A DNA stretch of 64,000 bases from GCA-2862585 sp036340235 (GCA_036340235.1 JAYYZE010000011.1:41295-105294), one strand, 5' to 3'; positions 32,692 through 41,743 are shown, counted from the stretch's first letter. Notes: generated by a model from the letters alone, not told the origin. Made by a program: numbers and translations.

Positions 32692-35600
32692 TTTCAAAAA
32701 TGGTTTCTTCTTCAAAAAGCTCGCTTAAAGTAATATCATCCAATAAATCAATGATGATTTCTCTACTTTGCGTCTCGTTTTCTTTTTGACTTTCTAATCG
32801 TTCAATGGTCTCAATTTTGGATTGACACACTGCTTTTAGCTCGTCATCTCCATCATAGTTTTCAATGATACTGTTGAGCGTGGCCCTAGACTGAAAATAA
32901 TTTTCTTTTTCTAAATAAATATCAGCCAAAAGGATGAAGCCCTTAGCTATAAAATAGTCGCTGAAATAGGATTCCGAAAGCTCGAATATGGCCGATTCAC
33001 ATGCTACAAAATCATCTTGTAAAAAGAACAGATAAGCCAGTTGATATTTAGCCTCAGCCCCCGACTCTAAGGTCGATTTATCAGCTATAATTTTATATTC
33101 TTTTTGTGCCAAATGAAATTCGGAATTGCTGTAATGACTATTGGCAACGAATAGTCTTGCTTGACATTCCGTCTCCGCATTTATCTTTTTTAACTTTAAC
33201 ACTTCGTTGGCAAATTCTAAGGTGCTAGATGAAACATTCAGTTTGTTGTAACAAATAAATAAATTAATGGTGGATTCTCTTTTTAAATTATTGTCTTGTG
33301 CCGTCGTCAACAACTTGGCGTAATACAGTGCCGCGCTTCCATATTCATCTTTTTCAAAACTTAGTCTGGCTAAGCGCGTTAACGCACGCTCTGTAAATGC
33401 ATTATCAGGAAATTCTAGCACGGTGATATAATCTTCCACAGATAAATTGGGAGATTTAGCATGTAAACATTCGGCTCTGTAATAGCTAGCATTTAGTTTG
33501 AAAAGCGCTTGCTTAAAAGAATCCAGATAATCAGAAAAAGCAATAATGGCCTTTTCACATTTTTGACTGAGATATAGGTTTTCGGCGGCCTCATAGGTCA
33601 AAGAGTCTTTGATAGCGACATCAATGATTACATCAGTTAACCCTTCTACATAATCGAAATAGGCACTTACATCGCCCTGTTCCACTGAAATGTTTTTGTA
33701 AGCCGTCAGGGCTTCCTTCGACTCATTAGTATTTGGGTAATTTTCTATTACCTCTTTAAAATGACTTATCGCTAATTCAATATTATCACTGTTATAGTAG
33801 TTGAGCCCCATTTGCAGTACGGATTGTTTGACAAGCGGGCTGGACGGATGCACTTCTTTCAATTGTTTCAACAATTGTAAGGATGATTGTAAGTCTCCTA
33901 AATTCAGATAAAGTGTACTTAAATCCATCATAGCATCATCATGATAGGCGGAACTGATAAATTCATTGACCAAGCGATTTAATACTGTTTTCTTTTTGTT
34001 GTTTTGGGCTGTTAAGCCAAAACACAGAGATTGCTGATATAGAGCATAATCTATGTCAAAAGCAGCAAACTGAACCGATTGGGAGTAATATGCTTGTGCT
34101 TTTCTATAATCCCTTTGCATATAATAGGAATCACCAATACGTAAATTAGCATCAGTAAGTTTAGCAGTATCGGTTGTGTTTTTAACGAACTTTCTAAACC
34201 ACTTGGCCGAATAACTATAATTTGCTGAAAGGAAATAAGAATAAGCCAACCCATACTGAGCGTCTTTGTACTCATCTAGCTGGTAGGCACCATCTTTTAA
34301 CAAAAACTGGGCATATAACTCAATAGCTTTCGAAAAATCTTGAGATTGGTAGAAGGCTTCGGCCATCCAATAATTGGCCAAGGCTGTGATTATAGTGTTT
34401 TGTGGTTCATCTAAAGATGTTTCAAACCATGTTATGGATTCTTCAAAATCCTTATTGATGAAATACTCCAACGCCAAATAATAACTCAGTTTTTGAAAAA
34501 CTGCTTTTTGCTCAAGATTCAAACTTTCAAGCTTTAATAAATTGTTCACTGCCGATTTGTAATCTCTTGTCTTGGTGTATGACTTAATAAGTAGTTCGTT
34601 TACTTCGCTAATATTAGAAGACAAAGGAAAGTCATTGATATAATCTTCTATGATATCAAGGGCATTTTCATAGCTGTCTTGCTTTTGAAAAACCAATTTA
34701 ACCAAATTGTAAGCTGCGTCCTCTTTTAGGGTGTAATCAAAATTTATACTGGAGGCATACTTAAATGCATTAATGGCCTTTTGTTGCTCCCCTAATTTAA
34801 GATAGGTCTTAGCTAGTTGGTGAGCCGCGTACTGAGATAGGCTATCTTTTTCAATTATAAGTTGTTCGAATTGACCAATAGCTTCTTCGAAATTTTGAAG
34901 GTAAAAATACGAATTGGCAAGATAATACTGTTCTGAGCGATCCAAGCCATCGTTGTGGCTCAAAAATCGTTGAAAATATTCAACCGATTTGGTGTAATTG
35001 TTCAACCTATAATAAGCACTAGCAATAAGCCTAATTAGCTCACCATCCCTTTTTTTATTGATGCTATTTTCCAATAAAGGTTCAGCAAAATCAATTAAGT
35101 CACTATAACGGCTTTGATAGTAGTATATTTGTGCTATGTAATAACTGCTAATCAGACCAAGCTTTGGTGTGTTTACTATTTTTTCAAATTCATTGATGGC
35201 TGTGGCGTAATTACCCTCTTTATATGCCATATGACCCAAGCAATAAGTTGTGAGGTCTGAATAGGTGAATTTTGTTTTATTGATATCAAAGAACGCTAGC
35301 TTTGATGATTCATAATCTTCAATAACAAAATAAGAATATCCTAACCTAAAATAGAACATAGCTTCCTGCTCAGTGCTCAAGCCATACACATTGACCATTT
35401 TCATCATAGCAATGGCTTTTTCGAATTGTTTATTTCTGTAATAAATGTTGGACAGTCCTAAATAGGATTGATTGACGTATTTTCCGTTCGGGTAATCACT
35501 AATATAGTTTTGAAAACGTAATTCAGATTCATCATTGAACAACTGCATAGAACAATACGCTTTTTGATATTTTGACCACTCCAGATCTTTTTCAGAAATA

Positions 35601-35749
35601 GATGGACAGTCATTTAGAGCATTACACATATAATATACCACAGCGAACTGCTTTTTATCAAGCATATCTTTTGCTAATTCGATGTTACAATTCTGCGCAA
35701 AAAGCGACTGGGCAAAGACAGATAACCAAATGAATAAAAGGGCTCTCAA
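32681..35749 (-). CDS. Large periplasmic tetratricopeptide-repeat protein
   Basis: A 1022-residue exported protein: signal peptide (MRALLFIWLSVFAQSLFAQ) then about 20 tandem TPR or TPR-like helix pairs from residue 25 to about 980, e.g. AIAMMKMVNVYG, SYFYLQNFEEAIGQFEQL, RIGDSYYMQRDYRKAQAYY, QLAYLFFLQDDFVACE. The tail is acidic (LFEEETIFENEE). The start codon is TTG (35749-35747), the only start that gives the signal peptide. Its 3' end overlaps the barrel gene, a gene pair conserved in Flavobacteriia by general pattern. The TPR solenoid probably scaffolds an envelope complex with the barrel; the actual role is unknown. Confidence 0.85.
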   Translation of the reverse strand: MRALLFIWLSVFAQSLFAQNCNIELAKDMLDKKQFAVVYYMCNALNDCPSISEKDLEWSKYQKAYCSMQLFNDESELRFQNYISDYPNGKYVNQSYLGLSNIYYRNKQFEKAIAMMKMVNVYGLSTEQEAMFYFRLGYSYFVIEDYESSKLAFFDINKTKFTYSDLTTYCLGHMAYKEGNYATAINEFEKIVNTPKLGLISSYYIAQIYYYQSRYSDLIDFAEPLLENSINKKRDGELIRLIASAYYRLNNYTKSVEYFQRFLSHNDGLDRSEQYYLANSYFYLQNFEEAIGQFEQLIIEKDSLSQYAAHQLAKTYLKLGEQQKAINAFKYASSINFDYTLKEDAAYNLVKLVFQKQDSYENALDIIEDYINDFPLSSNISEVNELLIKSYTKTRDYKSAVNNLLKLESLNLEQKAVFQKLSYYLALEYFINKDFEESITWFETSLDEPQNTIITALANYWMAEAFYQSQDFSKAIELYAQFLLKDGAYQLDEYKDAQYGLAYSYFLSANYSYSAKWFRKFVKNTTDTAKLTDANLRIGDSYYMQRDYRKAQAYYSQSVQFAAFDIDYALYQQSLCFGLTAQNNKKKTVLNRLVNEFISSAYHDDAMMDLSTLYLNLGDLQSSLQLLKQLKEVHPSSPLVKQSVLQMGLNYYNSDNIELAISHFKEVIENYPNTNESKEALTAYKNISVEQGDVSAYFDYVEGLTDVIIDVAIKDSLTYEAAENLYLSQKCEKAIIAFSDYLDSFKQALFKLNASYYRAECLHAKSPNLSVEDYITVLEFPDNAFTERALTRLARLSFEKDEYGSAALYYAKLLTTAQDNNLKRESTINLFICYNKLNVSSSTLEFANEVLKLKKINAETECQARLFVANSHYSNSEFHLAQKEYKIIADKSTLESGAEAKYQLAYLFFLQDDFVACESAIFELSESYFSDYFIAKGFILLADIYLEKENYFQSRATLNSIIENYDGDDELKAVCQSKIETIERLESQKENETQSREIIIDLLDDITLSELFEEETIFENEE

Positions 35750-35844
35750 CGAAATTACAGTTTCAGCTAAATTATTAAAGATAAGCTCTAACGAATGTGT
35801 TATATCAAGAAGTTATTAACAGAACCGTTGTGTAAAAAGAGGCC

Positions 35845-35874
35845 TTGGCAAAAAGACTAAAAAAAGTAATTTTG
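35845..35874 (+). promoter_or_regulatory. Promoter of ftsE
   Basis: TTG (35845-35847), a 19-base spacer, and TAATTTTG (35867-35874), a near-complete Bacteroidota promoter. Because the -7 box ends 2 bases before the first ATG (35876), transcription must start inside or after that codon, which points to the ATG at 35894 as the true start. Confidence 0.75.
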
Positions 35875-35893
35875 TATGACAAACAGCGATTTT

Positions 35894-36568
35894 ATGCCAT
35901 TAGTTGAATTAAAAAACGCGGACATCTTTCAGCAAAATAGTCTAATACTTAACAAAGTGTCTTTTACAATAAAAGCCTCTGAATTCGTATATCTAATTGG
36001 ACCCACTGGAAGTGGAAAAAGCAGTTTGCTTAAAACCCTTTATGCCGACTTACCTCTAAAAAATGGTCAAGCAGAAGTGGTCGATTATCAACTTTTAAAC
36101 ATTAAGCAATCCATTGTCCCATATTTAAGAAGAAAAATAGGCATTGTTTTTCAGGACTTTCAACTTCTTACTGACCGATCCGTTTATGAAAATTTAGAAT
36201 TTGTACTTTTCGCCACTGGCTGGAATAATAAACTACAGATTAAAGAACGAATTGAAGAAACGCTAACTAAGGTCAATATGCAAGACCACATTTACAAAAT
36301 GCCTTTCGAGCTTTCAGGTGGAGAGCTTCAAAGAATATGTATTGGCAGGGCATTGCTTAACAAACCAAAATTAATTCTTGCTGATGAACCCACAGGTAAC
36401 CTTGACCCTGCAACGACTGACAACATTTTGACACTTATACACGATTTATGCACTGATGGTTGCGCTGTTTTGATGGCTACACACGAACACAACTTATTAG
36501 AACGGTTTCCCGCCAAAATTTTAAAATGTAACGATGGTCAGTTAACAGTAATTGACCAACAGAAATGA
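35894..36568 (+). CDS. ftsE: Cell-division ATP-binding protein FtsE
   Basis: FtsE is the ATPase that, with FtsX, controls peptidoglycan hydrolases at the septum. From ATG at 35894 it has 224 residues, beginning MPLVELKNADIFQQN. Walker A is GPTGSGKSSLLK (about 37), the Q-loop GIVFQDFQLL (about 83), the signature LSGGELQRICIGRAL (about 136-150), Walker B LILADEPTGNLDP and the H-loop ATHEHNL (about 195). The ATG at 35876 is rejected because the promoter -7 box touches it. ftsX is not adjacent, which is normal in Flavobacteriia. The next gene, a glycosyltransferase, overlaps its stop by ATGA. A MacB/LolD-type ATPase is the alternative, but the YQ-rich start fits FtsE. Confidence 0.85.
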   Translation: MPLVELKNADIFQQNSLILNKVSFTIKASEFVYLIGPTGSGKSSLLKTLYADLPLKNGQAEVVDYQLLNIKQSIVPYLRRKIGIVFQDFQLLTDRSVYENLEFVLFATGWNNKLQIKERIEETLTKVNMQDHIYKMPFELSGGELQRICIGRALLNKPKLILADEPTGNLDPATTDNILTLIHDLCTDGCAVLMATHEHNLLERFPAKILKCNDGQLTVIDQQK

Positions 36569-37689
36569 GTGAAAATAAAGCCCTTCACATTCTCGCTTTC
36601 AACATCCCCTATCCTGCTAACTATGGTGGCGCTATTGACGTATTTCATAAAATAGTAGCACTAAAAAAGGCCGGTGTAGAGGTTCACCTACATTGCTTTG
36701 AATACGGAAGGAAACACGCTAACATTTTGGAGAATTATTGTAAATCCGTTCATTATTACAAACGAAAAAGTGGGCTAAGGCATGTCTTATCTAATACGCC
36801 ATACTTTGTACAAACACGCTCCAATCAATCGTTAGTTGAGTACTTAACAGCGCATCCTTACCCTATTTTATCGGAAGGCATCCACTGCTCAAAAAATGTG
36901 CTAATTCCACTATTGAAAAATAGAAAGAAATACCTAAGGGCTCATAATGTAGAAACTGACTACTATTTGGAATTGTCAAAAAGTGAACCAAACTTCTGGA
37001 AAAGACTTTATTTTTTTACTGAATACCTCAAACTGAAACAATACGAAAAGAAAGTAGCCCTATTTGATGGCGTTTTTTCTATAAGCATGAGCGATCATGC
37101 GTATTTCAAAAATAGATGCCAATCGAATTACATAAAGGCCTTTCATTCTAACACCGAGATTTTGTCCAAATTAGGAATGGGTACTTTTGCACTATATCAT
37201 GGCAATTTATCCCTTCAAGAAAACATCAAAGCCGCACTGTTTTTAATAAAGAAAGTATTTGCCTTCACCGACTATCCATTTATCATTGCAGGAAAAAGAC
37301 CGTGTCCAACCGTTTTAGAGGCAGTGAAAAAATATTCTCACATTAAGTTAATCAAAAATCCGTCAGCCCAACATATGAATGAGTTAATTGCAGAGGCCCA
37401 CATGTGCTTACTGCCAACTCATCAAAAAACAGGCATAAAACTAAAACTGATTGAATCGCTACACAGAGGCAGGTTTTGTGTTGCCAATCATGCTATGATA
37501 AATAATACGGAATTAGCCCCATATTGTTATGCCGCAAATTCGGCAAATGAATGGTTGAAAATTATAAACACCCTAAAGCATAAAGACTTTAACTCCGAAC
37601 TTTTAATTCAAAGAAAGCAAATAAGTACTGTTTTTAATAACGACAGGGAAGCCCTAAAACTAATTGAAATTATTTTTGAAAAAAAATAG
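36565..37689 (+). CDS. Glycosyltransferase, GT4-like
   Basis: A cytoplasmic or membrane-peripheral sugar transferase of 374 residues in the GT-B fold. The N-terminal half opens with LHILAFNIPYPANYGGAIDVF, an acceptor-side motif, and LRAHNVETDYY; the C-terminal half has FALYHGNLSLQENIKAALFLI, FIIAGKRPC and GIKLKLIESLHRGRFCVAN, the nucleotide-sugar binding pattern with the Glu of family GT4. There is no membrane helix. It is coupled to ftsE by an ATGA overlap and converges on a second glycosyltransferase (20-base overlap). It likely acts on surface glycan or glycolipid; the donor and acceptor are unknown. Confidence 0.82.
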   Translation: MSENKALHILAFNIPYPANYGGAIDVFHKIVALKKAGVEVHLHCFEYGRKHANILENYCKSVHYYKRKSGLRHVLSNTPYFVQTRSNQSLVEYLTAHPYPILSEGIHCSKNVLIPLLKNRKKYLRAHNVETDYYLELSKSEPNFWKRLYFFTEYLKLKQYEKKVALFDGVFSISMSDHAYFKNRCQSNYIKAFHSNTEILSKLGMGTFALYHGNLSLQENIKAALFLIKKVFAFTDYPFIIAGKRPCPTVLEAVKKYSHIKLIKNPSAQHMNELIAEAHMCLLPTHQKTGIKLKLIESLHRGRFCVANHAMINNTELAPYCYAANSANEWLKIINTLKHKDFNSELLIQRKQISTVFNNDREALKLIEIIFEKK

Positions 37690-38737
37690 TTTTTAAAATC
37701 GCCTCTTCTTTTTGCCAATGGCACTCATTAATAGCCTGTTCAAAGTAATAGGCATCCATTGCTTGAGTCATTTCCCTAATCTGAAGCGCTATTTTTTCGG
37801 GATTTCTGTCTACTAAAAAGTCACCAACTGGGTAGGTTTCAAGCACTTTTTGGACTTCTAGTAAAGGACTAGCCAGCACAGGCGTTTGGGCATGAATGTA
37901 GTCATAGAGTTTATTGGGCAAACAATATTGAAAACTTAAACCATAGGGCTCTTCAAACAGTACGCCTATGGAAGCTTGACGTGTGTGTTTTTGCATATCA
38001 TCGTAATTCATTCGACCATAAAACACCACTCGTTGAGCAACACCTTCTTTGACAGCTAATGCTTTTAACCCATTGAACCCTGGGCCATTGCCTATAATTT
38101 TAAGCTCAAAATCTGGTAAATACACCATACATTTAATGGCCAAGTCTATACCTCTACCAGGATTCATGTTTCCTTGATATATAATACTTTTCGTTTTGGT
38201 TGTAGCAGGGTAAGATTGTCGAAGCGGAACGTTTTTGATAACCTTCATTTTTATACCATATGCCTCATTGTAATGGTGAGCTATGGAATCGCAAACTGTG
38301 TAAGCGTGTTTCAGCTTAGGCAAAAAAAATGACTCAATGCCCTTCCATATTTTCTTTTTAAATGGACGCGTCATTAGTTCAGGTACTTCTGTAAACAATT
38401 CATGGCTATCAAACACCAAGTTCGATCCCTTGACTAATGAAGCAAAATAATTGGCTGGTAAGGTGTCCAAATCATTACTCAACAATGTGTTACATGGTTT
38501 GAACAACAATAGAAAACACAATCGGATGTTAAATTCCAAATAAAACATGGGACCAGTGAAAAATACGGTTTTGATGCGATGCGTTTTATATTCCCTTTTT
38601 AAAGGCTTACTCCAAGAGTGTAAGCGACCTATCAGCTCCACTTCAAAACCCATGGATAACAAAGAGCGACAGACTTTATAAACGCGCTGATCGGTACTAA
38701 TATCGTTTGTTACGGAAACTATGACTTTCTTTCTCAC
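37670..38737 (-). CDS. Glycosyltransferase, GT4 family
   Basis: From a GTG start at 38737 the product has 355 residues, beginning MRKKVIVSVTNDISTDQRVYKV, a typical GT-B N-terminus. NLVFDSHELFTEVP (about 110) is the motif of this subfamily, and KSIIYQGNMNPGRGID, LKIIGNGPG, VVFYGRMNYDDM and LPNKLYDYIHAQTPVLAS form the donor-binding half. The longer frame to 38806 adds residues unlike any GT4 start and would collide with murB, so GTG at 38737 is chosen. Its tail overlaps the plus-strand glycosyltransferase. Role: envelope glycan synthesis, details unknown. Confidence 0.82.
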   Translation of the reverse strand: MRKKVIVSVTNDISTDQRVYKVCRSLLSMGFEVELIGRLHSWSKPLKREYKTHRIKTVFFTGPMFYLEFNIRLCFLLLFKPCNTLLSNDLDTLPANYFASLVKGSNLVFDSHELFTEVPELMTRPFKKKIWKGIESFFLPKLKHAYTVCDSIAHHYNEAYGIKMKVIKNVPLRQSYPATTKTKSIIYQGNMNPGRGIDLAIKCMVYLPDFELKIIGNGPGFNGLKALAVKEGVAQRVVFYGRMNYDDMQKHTRQASIGVLFEEPYGLSFQYCLPNKLYDYIHAQTPVLASPLLEVQKVLETYPVGDFLVDRNPEKIALQIREMTQAMDAYYFEQAINECHWQKEEAILKTIFFQK

Positions 38738-38805
38738 GATTGCGAAAATACACAAAATGAAAGTAGTGGTATCGTAAGTATTTTTAACTTTGAAAAAAAA
38801 TAGCA

Positions 38806-39804
38806 TTGAAACAGAATTTTCCTCTACAATCCCTCAATACCTTTGGTATTCGGGCAAGTGCCGAGTATTTCGCATCGTTTTCCTCCATCGAGGAGCTCGT
38901 ACATTTGTTACATCAAGCCACTGACCCAATTATGGTTCTTGGGGGTGGTAGCAATATATTACTTACCCAAGATGTGAAAGGCACCATTCTTAAAAATGAA
39001 ATATTAGGCATTTCCATCATTGAAGAGGACGATTCCATGGCTATTGTAAAAGTGGGCGGTGGAGTTGTATGGCATGACTTTGTGATGTGGAGTATTTCTC
39101 AACGCTTATCAGGCATCGAAAACTTGTCATTAATCCCAGGTAGCGTTGGCGCTGCACCTATGCAAAACATTGGGGCTTATGGCGTGGAAATTACCTCCGT
39201 TTTTAAAGAACTAAAGGCCGTTAATATCGATAGTCATTGCATAAAAATATTTAACAAAAGTGAATGCCAGTTTGGCTATCGTAATTCGATTTTTAAAACC
39301 ACGCTAAAAAACCAATACATTATATGTAACGTCACTTTTCAGTTAAACAAACATCACCATTTTAACACCTCTTATGGCGCCATAGAAAAAGAACTGCGTA
39401 ACATGAACCAAACAGCTAGTTTGGAAAGCATTAGTCAAGCGATTATTAACATTAGGCAAAGTAAACTGCCCGACCCCAAGAACATTGGCAATAGTGGTAG
39501 CTTTTTCAAAAACCCAACGATTAGCAATGAGCAGTTTGAAACGCTAAAAGCGAGTTTTCCAAAAATTGTCGGATACCCCATCGAAAAAGGTAAAACAAAA
39601 GTCGCTGCTGGCTGGTTAATCGAACATGCTGGCTGGAAAGGTTTCCGAAATGGAGATGCTGGCGTTCACCAAAATCAAGCGCTCGTATTGGTCAACTATG
39701 GAAAAGCAAAAGGTCAAGAAATACTATCACTATCGAAAAAAATACAGAACTCTGTTTTTGATAAATTTGGTATTGCACTAGAAACAGAAGTGAATGTTAT
39801 TTAA
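38806..39804 (+). CDS. murB: UDP-N-acetylenolpyruvoylglucosamine reductase
   Basis: MurB makes UDP-MurNAc with FAD and NADPH, the second committed step of peptidoglycan synthesis. The 332 residues start with TTG (38806): MKQNFPLQSLNTFGIRASAEYF. FAD-binding motifs are ILTQDVKG preceded by VLGGGSNIL (about 46) and LSLIPGSVGAAPMQNIGAYGVE (about 109-130); the catalytic Ser is in GNSGSFFKNP (about 228) and the catalytic Arg in FGYRNSIFK. This is the E. coli-like type I enzyme. The TTG is the only start that yields the normal N-terminus, since no ATG or GTG precedes the conserved region. Confidence 0.95.
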   Translation: MKQNFPLQSLNTFGIRASAEYFASFSSIEELVHLLHQATDPIMVLGGGSNILLTQDVKGTILKNEILGISIIEEDDSMAIVKVGGGVVWHDFVMWSISQRLSGIENLSLIPGSVGAAPMQNIGAYGVEITSVFKELKAVNIDSHCIKIFNKSECQFGYRNSIFKTTLKNQYIICNVTFQLNKHHHFNTSYGAIEKELRNMNQTASLESISQAIINIRQSKLPDPKNIGNSGSFFKNPTISNEQFETLKASFPKIVGYPIEKGKTKVAAGWLIEHAGWKGFRNGDAGVHQNQALVLVNYGKAKGQEILSLSKKIQNSVFDKFGIALETEVNVI

Positions 39805-39871
39805 ACAATCAGCGTAATTTCTACAATTATCAGCAAATATTTAACTTTACGTCAATCGCAAATGTTTGTAA

Positions 39872-40588
39872 TTATCTGGATTTCGATTTAAGCGTATACT
39901 GGTATTTAATTCCAAATATTTGGGTACGCTTTGGCTCACTGACAGAACGCTTGTCTTCGATGCGATAGAAAGCCGCTATTTCACCTGCTTTTTTAAAATG
40001 GTAAGAGGTGCCAATAGAATAACGCACTTTGGAAATACCATTTTCTAAGTTGGGATTATGAAATAATTCAGCTGAAAGCGATGGCCTAAAGTCAGATTGT
40101 TTGATGTTGTATGAAAGGGCAGTTTTAAACCTGTAAGTTGTACGCTCCACAGCATCTGGGATATTCAACTCTGTTTTAGACTGATAGCGTAAACGGTACT
40201 TGAGAGCAAATCGTTGCACAGGTAATTTATACATCAAATCGCCGTTCCATCTAAAGTGGTTTTCATAGCCCTGCATCTTTCCCTGATTGTCGTTTTCTCT
40301 GATGTAACGAGCCCCAGTGCCCACTGATATATTATTTTTGAACTTGTATCGCACTCCCAATTGGGTAAAGTAAACATCGAATTGACTAGAATTTTCTTTC
40401 AAACGAAGCTGTTGGTTAAGATCAACTTTCCAGCGAGAATCTATGGCATAACTAAAACTGGTAGACGTCCAGGTTTCAAAGTCTTTTTCTAGCTCAACAG
40501 CTTGCTCTTGAGCCATACTTATGCTTGCAACAAACAAAAAAGTGAACACCCATGCACTACGAAAAAGTAAGCTAAGCATCTGCCTCAT
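39872..40588 (-). CDS. DUF2490 outer-membrane protein
   Basis: The 238-residue protein has a signal peptide (about 1-26, ending VASISMAQ) and DUF2490: DFETWTSTSFSYAIDSRWKV, then regular amphipathic strands (LGVRYKFKNNISVGTGARYI, ALKYRLRYQSK, YSIGTSYHFKKAGEIAAFYR) ending GIKYQYTLKSKSR. This suggests a small 8-12 strand barrel. Function of the family is unknown. It overlaps the DUF4956 stop by ATGA, so the two are coupled and most likely share a task. Confidence 0.8.
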   Translation of the reverse strand: MRQMLSLLFRSAWVFTFLFVASISMAQEQAVELEKDFETWTSTSFSYAIDSRWKVDLNQQLRLKENSSQFDVYFTQLGVRYKFKNNISVGTGARYIRENDNQGKMQGYENHFRWNGDLMYKLPVQRFALKYRLRYQSKTELNIPDAVERTTYRFKTALSYNIKQSDFRPSLSAELFHNPNLENGISKVRYSIGTSYHFKKAGEIAAFYRIEDKRSVSEPKRTQIFGIKYQYTLKSKSR

Positions 40589-41187
40589 ACGGACGGGTAT
40601 TTGACAGTAATACTAGCAGTGCCTTTGATGAAATCCACACTACCCACTTTCACAGAACTAACTTCAAACCCTAAACGGTCCTCGATATCTTTTTTTAGTA
40701 TGTCGTAATTTTCGGGCTTGATATTTTCCAACTTCTCGTACTGTATCTTTTTGGAATTAAGTTTGTGAACCTCCCATATATTTTCAATAATGTAAATGCA
40801 AAAAACAATGATTGAATTGGCACCAAGAATTTCGGCATAGCTCAGTTTTCGATTAGCCAAAGAATTGATTACCGAAACACCAATGACGATGAACAAATAA
40901 GTCATTTCTTTGATGTCAATGGAAGTGGTACGGTACCTAATTATTCCAAAAATGGCAAAAAGACCCAAAGCCATACCAATATCTAACTCAAACTTCTTTA
41001 GCGTGAAACATAGAAAGAAAACGATTATTCCAACCATGTAAAAAGCAAAGATGTAGTCTTTGCGTTTGGTTTTGGTATAATACAACCAGCGAATAATAAG
41101 CGTTAAAAAGGTGATGTTTATTACAAAACGAAAAATCATCTTGTAGAAGTCATCATCAAACAAAGGTATTCCGAAGAATTCAGTCAT
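40585..41187 (-). CDS. DUF4956 membrane protein
   Basis: The 200-residue protein has four to five membrane helices (ITFLTLIIRWLYY, YIFAFYMVGIIVFFLCFTL, GMALGLFAIFGIIRY, MTYLFIVIGVSVINSL, ANSIIVFCIYIIENI) and a cytosolic alpha-beta tail (ENYDILKKDIEDRLG to ITVKYPSV). LGLFAIFGIIRYRTTSIDIKE is the DUF4956 signature. In many bacteria DUF4956 genes sit beside VTC-type polyphosphate polymerases, but none is seen here. It is the first gene of an operon with DUF2490 and has a leader of about 120 bases with a palindrome near the predicted start of transcription. Function unknown. Confidence 0.85.
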   Translation of the reverse strand: MTEFFGIPLFDDDFYKMIFRFVINITFLTLIIRWLYYTKTKRKDYIFAFYMVGIIVFFLCFTLKKFELDIGMALGLFAIFGIIRYRTTSIDIKEMTYLFIVIGVSVINSLANRKLSYAEILGANSIIVFCIYIIENIWEVHKLNSKKIQYEKLENIKPENYDILKKDIEDRLGFEVSSVKVGSVDFIKGTASITVKYPSV

Positions 41188-41282
41188 AATATCGTTTTTG
41201 GTCAGGCAGACTTTCTAACAGTAATGTATCTTGTTAGGTCGTCAATGCAGTGTAGTTGCTTTGACAGATTAGATGTCTTGAA

Positions 41283-41302
41283 TTAATTAGTCGGTTAATT
41301 AA
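41283..41302. promoter_or_regulatory. Palindromic candidate operator of the DUF4956-DUF2490 operon
   Basis: TTAATTA (41283-41289), a 6-base spacer GTCGGT, and TAATTAA (41296-41302) form a perfect 7-bp inverted repeat. It lies just downstream of the -7 box, at or just after the predicted start of transcription, where a repressor would block. There is no adjacent regulator gene. Confidence 0.5.
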
Positions 41303-41311
41303 AAACCAATT

Positions 41312-41319
41312 CAAATATA
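41312..41319 (-). promoter_or_regulatory. -7 box of the DUF4956-DUF2490 promoter
   Basis: TATATTTG on the minus strand matches TANNTTTG. TTAGG lies 20 bases upstream in place of TTTG. The predicted leader is about 118 bases, long for this compact genome. Confidence 0.55.
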
Positions 41320-41448
41320 ACCCAATTTATTTAACCTAATAGCATGTGTGGATTTGCCCACCATAATTTATCAATTAAAAAAAATGCAAGCCCATTTGGT
41401 CTTATGCGCTTGCTATTGATGCTTATCATGACTGTATAGACTAAACCA

Positions 41449-41676
41449 ATGAACAGGATCAAAAAAATAGTAGCAGTAGCTTTTTTAATTTACATCCCAT
41501 TAAGCTGGATGGGTTTTCTAAGTTTTCATCTAGATTATGTTATCTGGATTTTAACATTATATTTCGCTGTTGTCATGGCTTTTAACAGAAAAATTATCCC
41601 TGTTTACTTTCGTAATAATAAAGAGCTAATAATTATTATTGCATTAGCCCTTACTCTTATATTATGGTTGAGCTAG
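41449..41676 (+). CDS. Small two-helix membrane protein of unknown function
   Basis: The 75-residue open frame starts MNRIKKIVAVAFLIYIPLS with ATG, has a basic start, a first hydrophobic segment (VAVAFLIYIPLSWMGFLSF), a second (YVIWILTLYFAVVMAF), a basic loop (NRKIIPVYFRNNK) and a third (ELIIIIALALTLILWL). The positive residues follow the usual inside rule. I do not recognise a family. It stands alone between the DUF4956 leader and tRNA-Leu, and its mRNA would run into the antisense of the tRNA terminator. Likely real given its membrane pattern, but could be spurious. Confidence 0.45.
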   Translation: MNRIKKIVAVAFLIYIPLSWMGFLSFHLDYVIWILTLYFAVVMAFNRKIIPVYFRNNKELIIIIALALTLILWLS

Positions 41677-41702
41677 TTGAAATATCGTACGAAAAATTTT
41701 TC

Positions 41703-41739
41703 AAAAAAAACGCAACAATCTGACATACAGAATGTTGCG
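41703..41739 (-). terminator. Terminator of tRNA-Leu
   Basis: On the minus strand CGCAACA (41739-41733), a 15-base loop that can form an inner CTG/CAG stem, TGTTGCG (41717-41711), then eight Ts (41710-41703). A strong stem with a full T-run, 5 bases past the tRNA. Confidence 0.9.
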
Positions 41740-41743
41740 ATAG

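Noticed and set aside
35876..35893. First ATG of ftsE
   Set aside because: The promoter -7 box ends 2 bases before it, so this codon is probably not in the mRNA.
41344..41439. 31-codon frame starting MCGFAHHN
   Set aside because: The MCGF start recalls glutamine amidotransferases, but nothing else matches and it ends at once; taken as chance.
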